Shown here piece after piece: positions 1 to 8,256 of a stretch of DNA of 32,824 bases; positions within the stretch are counted from its first letter, which is position 1; each line of letters opens with the position of its first letter. The stretch lies in the NCBI RefSeq assembly GCF_003946695.1, contig NZ_RHOX01000023.1, forward strand, positions 1 to 32,824, written 5' to 3'. The DNA comes from Lapidilactobacillus bayanensis (GTDB taxonomy: Bacteria; Bacillota; Bacilli; Lactobacillales; Lactobacillaceae). The notes beneath the pieces are model-generated. The model saw only the letters and a program-made list of their open reading frames with translations. It ran no database searches and was not told the origin of the DNA. Both the position numbers and the translations under genes were made by a program.

Positions 1-86
1 TATCCATGCCGAACACAGAAGTTAAGCTTCTTAGCGCCGAGAGTAGTTGGTGGGAGACTGCCTGCGAGGGTAGGGCGCTGCCACGC
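1..86 (+). rRNA. rrf: 5S ribosomal RNA, 3' part (truncated by window start)
   Basis: The first bases match the conserved 5S core (CCATGCCGAACACAGAAGTTAAG at 4-26, with intervening bases as given) followed by the GGTGGGAGACTGCC and GGTAGGGCGCTGCC arms typical of Firmicutes. The 5' third of the gene lies before the window, so an rRNA operon presumably ends here. The 3' end is placed by similarity and may be off by a few bases. Two tRNA genes follow closely, the usual arrangement at the end of a lactobacillar rrn operon. Confidence 0.93.
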
Positions 87-93
87 TAGTAAT

Positions 94-166
94 TCCGGTT
101 TAGCTCAGTTGGTAGAGCGCTTGACTGTTAATCAAGATGTCGTCAGTTCGAGTCTGACAACCGGAG
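94..166 (+). tRNA. tRNA-Asn (anticodon GUU)
   Basis: A 73-nt cloverleaf. The 7-bp acceptor stem pairs 94-100 with 159-165, with G166 as discriminator. The anticodon stem 120-124/132-136 encloses the loop with GTT at 127-129, and the T arm contains GTTCGAGTC. It starts about 7 nt after the 5S end, so it is probably cotranscribed with the rRNA operon. CCA is not encoded. Confidence 0.96.
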
Positions 167-175
167 TTAGCCAAA

Positions 176-200
176 GTCGGTCAATGAGACCGATTTTTTT
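176..200 (+). terminator. Intrinsic terminator after tRNA-Asn
   Basis: A 6-bp stem (177-182 with 188-193) around a 5-nt loop is followed by a run of seven T. It probably ends the rRNA/tRNA-Asn transcript. tRNA-Ser lies just downstream and may be reached by readthrough or have its own promoter. Confidence 0.75.
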
Positions 201-234
201 GGTTAATGAGATAATTGTTCAGTTATCGTAGGTT

Positions 235-325
235 GGAGAGTTGTCCGAGCGGCCGAAGGAGCATGATTGGAAATCATGTATATGGGTATAATCCTGTATC
301 AAGGGTTCGAATCCCTTACTCTCCG
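235..325 (+). tRNA. tRNA-Ser (anticodon GGA)
   Basis: A 91-nt class II tRNA. The acceptor stem pairs 235-241 with 318-324, with discriminator G325. The anticodon stem 262-266/274-278 presents GGA at 269-271, reading UCC and UCU. The long variable arm at about 279-300 is characteristic of serine tRNA, and the T arm GGGTTCGAATCCC is at 303-315. Confidence 0.96.
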
Positions 326-344
326 TCAACGTTCTATCGCTTAA

Positions 345-374
345 AAGTATTCAGACTAATCTGAATGCTTTTTT
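345..374 (+). terminator. Intrinsic terminator after tRNA-Ser
   Basis: A 10-bp stem (345-354 with 361-370, one G-U pair) and a 6-nt loop run into a T tract. It ends the tRNA-Ser transcript. Confidence 0.8.
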
Positions 375-395
375 ATTTAGCTTGAATTTTTGCAA

Positions 396-428
396 ACAAA
401 AAAGAATTGGAATAAAAATTCCAACTCT
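396..428 (-). terminator. Probable terminator of def (minus strand)
   Basis: A hairpin pairs 407-412 with 419-424, extended by three pairs beyond one mismatch. In the minus direction it is followed by T6 and a T-rich tail (complement of 395-402). It faces def, which ends 140 nt away, so def would carry an unusually long 3' UTR (429-569) in which nothing else is recognised. Confidence 0.6.
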
Positions 429-569
429 GTTTCTGCTCCTAGATATCATAAAAATGTAGGCTTGGACCTGAATGTCTCAACAGCACCATTCTTTTTTGCC
501 AAAAAGGCGACTGGGTTAATCATTTAACTCAACCGAACCCTGGTTTTATTGAGCAAAGTCTTGAATGAA

Positions 570-1136
570 CTAATCGATAATGACCGTATTCTTATCTGGC
601 AAAGCAAATGGTTCCTTTGTGTCAATTAGGTCGTAATATAAATGACCATTTAAATGATCAATCTCATGCTGGCAAACAATTGCAGGGTAGTCACGTAAGC
701 GAATTTGATGCTTTTCACCATTCATATCTTGATAGCGGACAGTAATACGATCGTGGCGAACAACATAACCAGGAACATCCTCATCAACGGACAGGCAACC
801 TTCTCCTTCTGATAGTGCAGTTGGTTGAACAGAATGGCTAATGATAACGGGATTAATGATGACCTCTTTAAAAATTGGCGTGTTATCATTTTCATCATTG
901 CCGGGTACTAAAACAGCAGCCATCATTTCCGAAACACCAACCTGTGGTGCGGCTAACCCGACGCCAGGACGTAGACCGTATTTCTTGGATAATTCGGGTG
1001 TTTGACTATTTTCCAGATATTCCATCATATCGTGGGCTAATTTTTTGTCATTATCAGATAAGGGAAATTCAACATTCTTAGCAACGGCGCGTAATACGGG
1101 ATCACCATCGCGAACGATATCATTCATTAAGTACAA
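570..1136 (-). CDS. def: Peptide deformylase (type 2)
   Basis: Removes the formyl group from the N-terminal methionine of nascent proteins; a cytosolic metalloenzyme acting at the ribosome exit. All three family motifs are present: [15 protein letters not shown] (the metal-binding Cys) and HEIDHLNG (the HExxH metal ligands and catalytic Glu). A TTG start at 1136 is preferred. GGAGGA lies 7 nt before it, and the resulting start (M-Y-L-M-N-D-I) matches the usual family start, which has a Met three codons before the conserved xDI. An ATG at 1154 would place the ribosome binding site inside the gene, and the ATG at 1127 is too far from it. That gives 188 residues, normal for Gram-positive deformylases. 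It is transcribed alone, divergently from the UPF0223 gene. Confidence 0.96.
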   Translation of the reverse strand: MYLMNDIVRDGDPVLRAVAKNVEFPLSDNDKKLAHDMMEYLENSQTPELSKKYGLRPGVGLAAPQVGVSEMMAAVLVPGNDENDNTPIFKEVIINPVIISHSVQPTALSEGEGCLSVDEDVPGYVVRHDRITVRYQDMNGEKHQIRLRDYPAIVCQHEIDHLNGHLYYDLIDTKEPFALPDKNTVIID

Positions 1137-1186
1137 AATTGTTCCTCCAAACATTTAAACTTATTATTTAAAGTCTAGCAAAAAAA

Positions 1187-1254
1187 AGCGACGTTTTAAA
1201 GTCCAGTTAACATAAATACCATAAAAGCAGGTAAATTAAAACGCAAACGTCGCT
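1187..1254 (-). promoter_or_regulatory. Inverted repeat in the def/UPF0223 divergent region; attenuator-like on the minus strand
   Basis: A perfect 10-bp inverted repeat (1187-1196 with 1245-1254) spans 48 nt. Read on the minus strand, the second arm runs directly into about eight T (complement of 1180-1187), the form of an intrinsic terminator with a large loop, located upstream of def. A weak TTAAAA-17-TAGACT promoter candidate for def overlaps its 3' side, so it could instead be an operator or a simple barrier between divergent units. Confidence 0.4.
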
Positions 1255-1312
1255 ATAAAAGCGAGTGCGAAATGTGGTAAGATAAATGAGAAACACTAAT
1301 TGGAGCGAACCA

Positions 1313-1609
1313 ATGAAAGAAAATTATACATATCCAATCGATCCTGATTGGTCTAATGATAAATTACTAGCCGTTATGAAAATTTTTACTGATGTAGAAG
1401 ATGCTTACGAAAATAAAATAGTTGTGGCAACGTTTCAAAAAGATTGGACTAACTATTTGAAAGTTGTTCCGAGTAAGATGGAGCAGAAGACGATCGACCG
1501 TGAGTTTCAGCAATTAACTGATTATTCAATTTATCGAGTCACTCAGGCCGTTACTCGGGCCAAAACCAAAACAATTCAAATGAAAAATGAGGAACATCAT
1601 GACAATTGA
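1313..1609 (+). CDS. UPF0223 family protein (YktA-like)
   Basis: A small protein of 98 residues with the family layout: an N-terminal Y-x-Y-P-I/M-D-x-D-W segment (YTYPIDPDW), a V-x-P-S-K-x-E-x-K segment (VVPSKMEQK) and a C-terminal helical part. Function is unknown. The ATG at 1313 has GGAG 7 nt upstream; an earlier in-frame ATG at 1286 lacks such a site. The C terminus overlaps the next gene by 11 nt, so the two are probably translationally coupled, as yktA-like and suhB-like genes often are in Bacillales and Lactobacillales. Confidence 0.88.
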   Translation: MKENYTYPIDPDWSNDKLLAVMKIFTDVEDAYENKIVVATFQKDWTNYLKVVPSKMEQKTIDREFQQLTDYSIYRVTQAVTRAKTKTIQMKNEEHHDN

Positions 1610-2372
1610 ACCGTTAAAGATTCAACATGATTTAGTTGCTTGGTTAACCGTCGCGGGTGATAAAATCAGGCAAAGCTTAACAGATGAATTACACGTTAAG
1701 ACGAAAAGTGGCCGTAATGATCTGGTCACGAACCGTGATAAGGAGATTGAACAGTTTTACGTTCGACAAATTCGTACTAATTATCCGCAGGCACGGATTT
1801 GTGGTGAAGAGGGGTTTGGCGACGTTGTCGAGGATTTGGCCGGCTTAATTTTTTTCGTCGATCCGATTGATGGTACGATGAATTTTGTTAAGCAAAAGGA
1901 AAATTTTGCAACGATGATTGGTGTTTATCTTGATGGTCAACCAATTGTTGGAGGCATTCTGGATGTCATGGCGCAAAAGCTAATTGTTGGCGGGCCAACT
2001 ACAGGTGTTATGTTGAATGGGCGACCATTATCGATTCGTTTAGATCTTAATATTGCGGATGGTCTAATTGGTGTGAATAGCGGAATGCTAGCCAAGAATG
2101 TGGACCATGTCACTGATTTAATTCGTTTAAGTTCTGGTGCGCGAATTACCGGTAGTGCTGGTATTGAATTCGGTCAAGTTATTACGGGTAAACAAATCGG
2201 ATATATTTCTAATTTATCACCGTGGGACGTTGCTGCGGGTTGGGCCATTGGCAGTGCTTTAAATATTGAGGCTCACACGGTTACTGGACAGCAACCATCA
2301 CTGCTCAAACGTGAAATTATTATTGCGGGAATTCCCACAATTTGGCAAAATTTTACGAAATTGCAAAGTTGA
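1599..2372 (+). CDS. Inositol monophosphatase family phosphatase
   Basis: A Mg2+-dependent, Li+-sensitive-type sugar/inositol phosphatase (SuhB/IMPase fold). It shows the metal-binding GEEG near residue 67, the signature DPIDGTMNF near residues 87-95 and the C-terminal WDVAAG motif, all intact over 257 residues. Start choice: GAGG at 1589-1592 is 6 nt before ATG 1599; the ATG at 1587 overlaps that site. The true substrate in lactobacilli is uncertain (inositol-1-phosphate, fructose-1,6-bisphosphate or PAP are all known for the superfamily). It is cotranscribed with the overlapping UPF0223 gene. Confidence 0.9.
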   Translation: MTIEPLKIQHDLVAWLTVAGDKIRQSLTDELHVKTKSGRNDLVTNRDKEIEQFYVRQIRTNYPQARICGEEGFGDVVEDLAGLIFFVDPIDGTMNFVKQKENFATMIGVYLDGQPIVGGILDVMAQKLIVGGPTTGVMLNGRPLSIRLDLNIADGLIGVNSGMLAKNVDHVTDLIRLSSGARITGSAGIEFGQVITGKQIGYISNLSPWDVAAGWAIGSALNIEAHTVTGQQPSLLKREIIIAGIPTIWQNFTKLQS

Positions 2373-2481
2373 AAACGATTTATTGAATAATTTTCTGTAA
2401 GCACGACAAATTATATGTTATTATTTTACTTGTCTGTATGATTTTTGTCGTCGTATACGCTTTTTGGAAGGAAGAAACTCA

Positions 2482-4326
2482 TTGAAAACACGTGAAGATA
2501 TTCGTAATATTGCCATCATCGCCCATGTCGATCATGGCAAAACGACACTCGTAAATGAATTATTGAAACAATCTGATACACTTGATGAACATATTAACTT
2601 GGAAGACCGCGCCATGGATTCAAATCCAATTGAACGCGAACGTGGTATCACAATTTTATCAAAGGTTACGGCCGTTGATTATCATGACCACAAAATCAAT
2701 ATCTTGGACACACCAGGACATGCTGACTTTGGTGGTGAAGTAGAACGAATCATGCGCATGGTTGATGGCGTATTACTAGTTGTCGATGCTTTTGAAGGAA
2801 CGATGCCACAAACTCGTTTCGTCTTGAAGAAGGCTTTGGAGCAGCATTTGACACCAATCGTTGTGATCAACAAGATTGATCGTCCCGGTGCACGTCCTGC
2901 CGAGGTTGTTGATGAAGTACTTGAATTATTCATCGAACTCGGTGCTGATGAAGATCAACTTGATTTCCCAGTTGTTTATACTAGTGCTGTTAATGGTACA
3001 TCAAGTATGGATCCCGAATTAGATACACAAGCTCACACGATGGATCCTGTCTTTGATACAATCTTAGACACAATTCCCGCACCAGTCGATAACAGCGATG
3101 AACCATTACAATTCCAAGTTGCAATGCTTGATTATAACGATTACGTTGGTCGTATTGGAGTTGGTCGTATTTTCCGCGGTAAGATTAAAATTGGTGATAG
3201 CGTTTCTGTCTTGAAATTAGATGGAACTGCCAAGAACTTCCGTGTGACTAAGTTGTTTGGTTTCTTCGGCTTGAAACGAATTGAGGTTGAAGAGGCTAAG
3301 GCTGGTGACTTGATTGCCGTTTCTGGTATGGAAGATATTTTCGTCGGTGAAACAGTTACACCAACAGACCAACCAGATCGTTTACCAATCTTGCGAATTG
3401 ATGCACCAACCTTACAAATGACGTTTGCAGTTAATGATTCGCCATTTGCAGGCCGTGAAGGTAAATTTGTCACTGCTCGTAAGTTGGAAGATCGTTTGAA
3501 GTCACAATTACACACCGACGTTTCATTGCGCGTTGATGATACTGATTTACCAGGCGCCTGGGTTGTTTCTGGACGTGGTGAATTGCATTTGTCAATCTTA
3601 GTTGAAGAGATGCGCCGTGAAGGTTTCGAATTACAACTTTCTCGTCCAGAAGTTATCTATCGCGAAATTGATGGTAAGCTTAGCGAACCATTTGAAAGCG
3701 TCCAGATCGATACGCCGGATGAATATGTTGGTTCTGTGATTGATTCGATGGCTCAACGTAAGGGTGACATGCAAAATATGGAATCTGTTGGTAATGGTCA
3801 AACTCGGATGCTCTTCTTAGCACCATCTCGTGGTTTGATTGGCTATTCAACTGAATTCTTATCTATGACTGGTGGTTATGGTATTTTGAACCATTCATAT
3901 GAAAAGTACATGCCAGTAATCCGCAATTGGACGCCAGGACGTCGTACGGGTGCCCTTGTGTCAATTAACCAGGGTGTTGCGACTACTTATAGCTTACAGT
4001 CTGTAGAAGACCGTGGTGAGCTCTTTATCGACGCTGGAACGGAAGTATACGAAGGAATGGTTGTTGGTCAAAGTAGTCGTGAACAAGATATTGCGGTTAA
4101 TGTTACTAAGGGTAAGAACTTAACTAACACGCGTGCTGCTGGTAAGGATCATGCTGCTGCAATTCGGACACCACGTGATTTAACACTTGAAGAATCAATC
4201 GAATTCTTAAACGAAGATGAATACTGTGAAGTTACACCTCAAAGTGTTCGTTTGCGTAAAAAGATTCTTGGGACTAACGAACGTCGCAAGTCAGATAAAC
4301 AAAGAAAAATGGTTGATAAAAAATAA
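2482..4326 (+). CDS. typA: Ribosome-associated GTPase TypA/BipA
   Basis: A translational GTPase related to EF-G that helps 50S assembly and growth at low temperature or under stress. Visible in order: P-loop AHVDHGKTT (residues 14-22), a G2 segment with ERERGITI, G3 DTPGHADF (about 75-82), G4 NKID (about 130), then the beta-barrel and EF-G-like domains, and a BipA-specific C-terminal domain ending in a Lys/Arg-rich tail. The TTG at 2482 lies 9 nt after GGAAGGA and gives the usual N terminus (M-K-T-R-E-D-I-R-N); 614 residues is the normal size. No convincing promoter could be assigned in the preceding 109 nt. Confidence 0.97.
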   Translation: MKTREDIRNIAIIAHVDHGKTTLVNELLKQSDTLDEHINLEDRAMDSNPIERERGITILSKVTAVDYHDHKINILDTPGHADFGGEVERIMRMVDGVLLVVDAFEGTMPQTRFVLKKALEQHLTPIVVINKIDRPGARPAEVVDEVLELFIELGADEDQLDFPVVYTSAVNGTSSMDPELDTQAHTMDPVFDTILDTIPAPVDNSDEPLQFQVAMLDYNDYVGRIGVGRIFRGKIKIGDSVSVLKLDGTAKNFRVTKLFGFFGLKRIEVEEAKAGDLIAVSGMEDIFVGETVTPTDQPDRLPILRIDAPTLQMTFAVNDSPFAGREGKFVTARKLEDRLKSQLHTDVSLRVDDTDLPGAWVVSGRGELHLSILVEEMRREGFELQLSRPEVIYREIDGKLSEPFESVQIDTPDEYVGSVIDSMAQRKGDMQNMESVGNGQTRMLFLAPSRGLIGYSTEFLSMTGGYGILNHSYEKYMPVIRNWTPGRRTGALVSINQGVATTYSLQSVEDRGELFIDAGTEVYEGMVVGQSSREQDIAVNVTKGKNLTNTRAAGKDHAAAIRTPRDLTLEESIEFLNEDEYCEVTPQSVRLRKKILGTNERRKSDKQRKMVDKK

Positions 4327-4340
4327 TCATGAATGCGAAA

Positions 4341-4368
4341 AAACTGGGATAAAATTCCTGGTTTTTTT
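4341..4368 (+). terminator. Intrinsic terminator after typA
   Basis: A 9-bp stem (4341-4349 with 4355-4363, two G-U pairs) is followed by a run of seven T. Downstream at 4376-4414 there is an 8-bp inverted repeat whose right arm can alternatively form a TGACG/CGTCA hairpin. Confidence 0.65.
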
Positions 4369-4559
4369 ATTTTGGGTTATCGTGAAAAGAAATCGCGAGT
4401 TTAATGACGATAACGTCACTGCTCTATCCAATCCCAGTTCTAAATAAATGAAACAGCTAGCGATCAATGTTGCTTTCAAGTTTGGTTTGTATCGCGCTTC
4501 CTTTTTTTCTTTTATTTTTACAAAGGTGGCCGACCATATTTTTTAGTAGGGATAAGTGA

Positions 4560-4568
4560 TGTTATAAT
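4560..4568 (+). promoter_or_regulatory. Extended -10 promoter for the ftsW operon
   Basis: TGTTATAAT at 4560-4568 is a perfect extended -10 element (TGn-TATAAT). No good -35 sequence sits at the usual distance, which extended -10 promoters tolerate. The start of transcription would be about 4575, some 30 nt before ftsW. Confidence 0.65.
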
Positions 4569-4606
4569 AGTTCTAACCATCTTTATCCAGGAAGGAACTG
4601 GCTCCT

Positions 4607-5797
4607 TTGAAAGAAAAACTACGACGTTTAGACCCATGGATCTTAATTCCCTATTTATTATTAATTGTTATTGGTGTGATTATGGTCTATTCAGCAAGCT
4701 CAGGTGAAATGATTGCGGCTAATCTTTCGCCAACAACTTATTTAAAGCGACAAGCAATTTTTGCTTTGGGTGGTCTATTTTTGGCCGGCATCACCTATTG
4801 GTTTCCCGCTCATTTCTGGTACTCCAAGGGTACGGTGACAATTATCACGTTGAGTACATTGGCTTTGTTAATTCTGCTGCGGATTATTAGCCACTTCAAT
4901 CCATCAGCGGCTCAAAATGGTGCCGTGGGTTGGATTAACATTGGTGCGTTTAATATTCAACCTGTGGAAATTGCCAAATTAGCCATCGTCCTTTATTTCG
5001 CTTATATTTTAGGGCGCCGAGAGAAAAAATTAAAGAAGGGCCACATTCTCGAAGTTTTCGGGGCACCATTGGCCTTAACCGCACTTTTCGTGTTGCTAAC
5101 GATGATTCAGCCCGATTTAGGTGGTGCCTTAATTCTGTCTTTCATTGCAGTTGTTTTAATTGGTGCTAGCGGTGTTTCGTGGGGATTCACGATCGGCGGT
5201 GGTGCGTTGATTTTCGGGATGTTTTGTGTTTTAGTTAATTTTATTGGTCATCTCAATAAGTCATCACTGTTTTTGAAGATTTCCGGTCTACAGCTATACC
5301 AGTTGGATCGTTTCCGTTCATTTTTGCATCCGTTTAAATTGGAACAACATGGCGGTGCACAGTTAGTCAATTCTTATTATGCGATTAATAACGGTGGTTG
5401 GTTTGGCCGCGGGTTAGGAAATAGTATTCAAAAACTTGGTTATTTACCAGAACCATACACGGATTTTATTTTGTCAATTACTGCGGAAGAACTTGGCGTT
5501 GTTGCTGTATCGGTCATTTTGATTTTGTTAGGCATCCTAATTGTTAGAAGCTTGTTGATTGGCATGCGATCGCATAATACTTATCACATGCTGGTTTGTT
5601 ACGGTGTTTCCGCAATCCTGTTCGTTCAAACGTTGATTAACGTTGGTGGCCTGTTAGGCTTGATTCCGATTACTGGTGTGACCTTACCGTTTATCAGTTA
5701 TGGGGGCTCTAGTATGTTGGTTTTGGCGATTTGTATGGGTTTAGTCTTGAATATTAGTGCAACAGAAAAAAGTAATCGAGAAAGGAGCGGATTGTAG
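4607..5797 (+). CDS. ftsW: SEDS peptidoglycan polymerase FtsW/RodA
   Basis: An integral membrane glycosyltransferase that polymerises lipid II, in division (FtsW) or elongation (RodA) with a partner class B PBP. The 396-residue protein has about ten hydrophobic segments and the family signature near the C terminus, TGVTLPFISYGGSSML, plus the conserved QPDLG motif in the loop after the middle helices. The TTG start has GGAAGGA 10 nt upstream. The position before ylbG/rsmD/coaD matches the ftsW locus of Bacillus and other lactobacilli, so FtsW is preferred over RodA. The stop codon overlaps the next start by one base. Confidence 0.94.
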   Translation: MKEKLRRLDPWILIPYLLLIVIGVIMVYSASSGEMIAANLSPTTYLKRQAIFALGGLFLAGITYWFPAHFWYSKGTVTIITLSTLALLILLRIISHFNPSAAQNGAVGWINIGAFNIQPVEIAKLAIVLYFAYILGRREKKLKKGHILEVFGAPLALTALFVLLTMIQPDLGGALILSFIAVVLIGASGVSWGFTIGGGALIFGMFCVLVNFIGHLNKSSLFLKISGLQLYQLDRFRSFLHPFKLEQHGGAQLVNSYYAINNGGWFGRGLGNSIQKLGYLPEPYTDFILSITAEELGVVAVSVILILLGILIVRSLLIGMRSHNTYHMLVCYGVSAILFVQTLINVGGLLGLIPITGVTLPFISYGGSSMLVLAICMGLVLNISATEKSNRERSGL

Positions 5798-6075
5798 TGT
5801 TCGTTATCAGAGAACGTATTTCGTTGTCCATCTGGGTTTATTCGCTTAAACAAGTGCGTCAGTTACGGCGTTACGGTACGATTTATTATGTGTCCAAGCG
5901 CATGAAATATTTGGTGATGTATATTGATGAGAAGCAGCTAGAGACGACTGTTAAAGCCCTTAACAATTTACGCTTTGTCAAAAAAGTAGATGTGTCGCCC
6001 CGTAAACAACTTGACATGAATTTAGGCATTAAGCTTGATCGAGAAGCTCAAGCGGCCAGTACGGGAGAAAATTAA
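5797..6075 (+). CDS. ylbG: YlbG family protein (UPF0298/DUF2129)
   Basis: A small cytosolic protein of 92 residues. The N-terminal RISLSIWVYSLKQVRQLRRYG and following YVSKRMKYLVMYID segments match the YlbG family, whose members sit between ftsW and rsmD; the function is unresolved. The start is GTG 5797, overlapping the ftsW stop by one base, with AAAGGAG 9 nt before it; its own stop overlaps the rsmD ATG by one base. Tight coupling points to one operon for ftsW, ylbG, rsmD, coaD and ylbL. Confidence 0.88.
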   Translation: MFVIRERISLSIWVYSLKQVRQLRRYGTIYYVSKRMKYLVMYIDEKQLETTVKALNNLRFVKKVDVSPRKQLDMNLGIKLDREAQAASTGEN

Positions 6076-6629
6076 TGAGAGTGATTGCAGGCAATTATGG
6101 TGGTCGCCGCCTAAAAGCAGTCCCAGGTAATCAAACGCGCCCGACAACTGATAAAGTTAAAGAAGCGCTGTTTAGTATGATTGGTCCTTATTTTGCTAGT
6201 GGTCAGGTCTTGGATCTTTTTGCTGGAACGGGTGGTTTAGGAATTGAAGCTGTGTCGCGAGGCTGTGATGCAGCAGTATTAGTTGACAAGCAGCGCCAAG
6301 CGCAAAGCGTGATTGCAGAAAATATTGCCGTGACGAAAGAGCCAGAACGCTTTCGGCTAATGAAAACGGCCGCTCAAACCGCGCTTAGTACGTTGGCAGC
6401 TGAACAGCAACAATTTAACTATGTTTTTTTGGATCCACCTTATCGTTTTAAAATTATTGAACAATTGTTAGAAAAGTTAGTGCGTTTAAATCTACTGGCA
6501 AATGAGTGCATGATTATCGTTGAAACTGAAAAAGAGGATGTCATTGCACTTCCAGAACATTTCACGGCGCTGAAGTATCATGATTATGGCATTACCAAGA
6601 TTTCAGTTTATCAATATAACAAAGGATGA
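6075..6629 (+). CDS. rsmD: 16S rRNA (guanine(966)-N2)-methyltransferase RsmD
   Basis: Uses S-adenosylmethionine to methylate the N2 of G966 in 16S rRNA. The start MRVIAGNYGGRRL is typical; the SAM-binding motif LDLFAGTGGLGIEA (about residues 46-59) and the amino-methyltransferase catalytic motif DPPY (120-123) are intact. 184 residues is the standard length. It overlaps ylbG by one base and is 6 nt from coaD; rsmD-coaD adjacency is widely conserved. Confidence 0.95.
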   Translation: MRVIAGNYGGRRLKAVPGNQTRPTTDKVKEALFSMIGPYFASGQVLDLFAGTGGLGIEAVSRGCDAAVLVDKQRQAQSVIAENIAVTKEPERFRLMKTAAQTALSTLAAEQQQFNYVFLDPPYRFKIIEQLLEKLVRLNLLANECMIIVETEKEDVIALPEHFTALKYHDYGITKISVYQYNKG

Positions 6630-6635
6630 TCAGTA

Positions 6636-7121
6636 ATGGGTAAAGTCGCGCTTTTTGCAGGGAGCTTTGATCCTTTTACGAAGGGACATTTGCAAATTTT
6701 AAAGAAAGCATTAACTGTTTTCGATGAAGTTGTGGTTGCTATTATGACCAATGATAGTAAGCATTATTTATTAACGACTGCAGAAAAGGTTCAAGTTGTT
6801 ACCGATGCTGTAGCAGATTTGACTGGTGTGCGGGTAATCGCACGGCCTGCGACTTTAACGACAGATTTGGCCCGACAAGTCGGTGCGCAATTTTTAGTAC
6901 GTGGTCTACGTAATAGTGCGGATTTGGAGTATGAAACCGGTGTTGCCCAGATGAATCAAACCTTAGCACCGAATATTCAAACTGTTTTTTTGTTGGCTGA
7001 TCAGGATAATTCATTCGTTTCATCAAGTATGATCAAAGAAGTTTTAGTCTTTGGCGGTGATGTTTCGGCGTTTCTCACACCAACTGCAATTGCTATTTTA
7101 AGTCGAAAATTAAAGGACTGA
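6636..7121 (+). CDS. coaD: Phosphopantetheine adenylyltransferase
   Basis: Joins 4'-phosphopantetheine and ATP to dephospho-CoA, the next-to-last step of CoA synthesis. A nucleotidyltransferase of the HxGH family: the N-terminal GSFDPFTKGH (residues 9-18) carries the T/HxGH motif, and SSSMIKEV (about 128-135) is the second ATP-binding motif. 161 residues, full length. It lies 6 nt after rsmD and 4 nt before the protease gene. Confidence 0.96.
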   Translation: MGKVALFAGSFDPFTKGHLQILKKALTVFDEVVVAIMTNDSKHYLLTTAEKVQVVTDAVADLTGVRVIARPATLTTDLARQVGAQFLVRGLRNSADLEYETGVAQMNQTLAPNIQTVFLLADQDNSFVSSSMIKEVLVFGGDVSAFLTPTAIAILSRKLKD

Positions 7122-7125
7122 CAAT

Positions 7126-8163
7126 ATGAAACGGTGGCAAAAAATTGGCATAGCAGTGGTAACCTTAGTGCTATTAATTGTTTTCTTCGCGTTGCCTTTA
7201 CCTGCTTATATCGAAGAGCCAGGTTCCGCGGAACCGTTGCGTCAATTTGTAACGGTCGATGGTAAAAAGGATACCCAAAAAGGTGCCTACATGTTGGTGA
7301 CGGTCGGGATTCGCCAGGCAACACCATTTGGTTGGTTAACGGCGCATTTTAATTCTTTCGAAGATATTTTAAGTCAACAGGAATTAATGGGCAGTGCTAG
7401 CGATGAAACCTATAATCAGATCCAAGATTACTACATGGAAAGTTCGATTAACAATGCCATTGAGCAGGCTTACAAACTAGCCAAACAACCTTATCAGGTT
7501 AAATACTTGGGCATCTATGTCATGAATGTAATTAAGCAATCGAGCTTGGCTGGAGTGGTTAAGATCGGTGATACGATTACGGCTGTGGATGGTCATCATT
7601 TCCAAAGTAATCAAGGTTTTATTGATTATTTAAAAGACAAAGGTGTTGGCACCAAGGTTAAAATATCTTATCAACATGCCAATCAGAATCAAGTTGCCAC
7701 GGCTAAGGTTATTAAGCTGCCTCAGACAAAACGTCATGGCATTGGGATTACCTTAACTGATCGGACGACGATTAAGACTGAAACGCCGGTTAAGATCAAT
7801 GCAGGTGCGATTGGTGGTCCCTCAGCAGGCATGATGTTCTCCTTACAAGTTTATGAACAATTAACGCATGGTAATTTACGGAACGGTCGTAAAATTGCCG
7901 GAACAGGCACAATTGCCGCTGATGGAACGGTTGGTGCGATTGGTGGAATTGATAAAAAAGTTGTCGCTGCAAATAATGCTGGGGCGACGATATTCTTAGC
8001 GCCTAATGATCCCGTGACTAAGGCCATTAAACAAGCAGATCCTAATTATGTCAATAATTATCATGAAGCATTGGCTGCCGCTAAAAAGATTAAGACCAAG
8101 ATGAAAATTGTACCAGTACGAAAATTTGCTGATGTGATTGATTATTTAAAAACACATCAATAG
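7126..8163 (+). CDS. ylbL: YlbL/SepM-like membrane PDZ and Lon-type serine protease
   Basis: A membrane-anchored protease of 345 residues. One N-terminal transmembrane segment (about residues 6-25) is followed by an extracellular part: a PDZ domain (about 125-200) and a Lon-like catalytic domain. The catalytic Ser lies in GGPSAGMM (Ser233) and the Lys in GGIDKK (277-278). Streptococcal SepM trims the competence pheromone and Bacillus YlbL is linked to the DNA-damage checkpoint; the target here is unknown. The rsmD-coaD-ylbL order is conserved. A strong terminator follows, closing the operon. Confidence 0.92.
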   Translation: MKRWQKIGIAVVTLVLLIVFFALPLPAYIEEPGSAEPLRQFVTVDGKKDTQKGAYMLVTVGIRQATPFGWLTAHFNSFEDILSQQELMGSASDETYNQIQDYYMESSINNAIEQAYKLAKQPYQVKYLGIYVMNVIKQSSLAGVVKIGDTITAVDGHHFQSNQGFIDYLKDKGVGTKVKISYQHANQNQVATAKVIKLPQTKRHGIGITLTDRTTIKTETPVKINAGAIGGPSAGMMFSLQVYEQLTHGNLRNGRKIAGTGTIAADGTVGAIGGIDKKVVAANNAGATIFLAPNDPVTKAIKQADPNYVNNYHEALAAAKKIKTKMKIVPVRKFADVIDYLKTHQ

Positions 8164-8206
8164 TTGGAATAATCTTTAAAATTTAAATCAGTTTAAGTAA
8201 AGCAGG

Positions 8207-8230
8207 GCCGCAAATTTTTTGCGGCTTTTT
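8207..8230 (+). terminator. Intrinsic terminator closing the ftsW-ylbL operon
   Basis: A GC-rich 7-8 bp stem (8207-8214 with 8218-8225) with a small T-rich loop is followed by five T. Confidence 0.85.
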
Positions 8231-8256
8231 GCGTATTTAAACATGAGGTGAATTTT

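Noticed and set aside
462-473. Twelve-base repeat TTGGACCTGAAT shared with 17249-17260
   Set aside because: Identical 12-mers are expected by chance in a window of this size, and the flanks differ.
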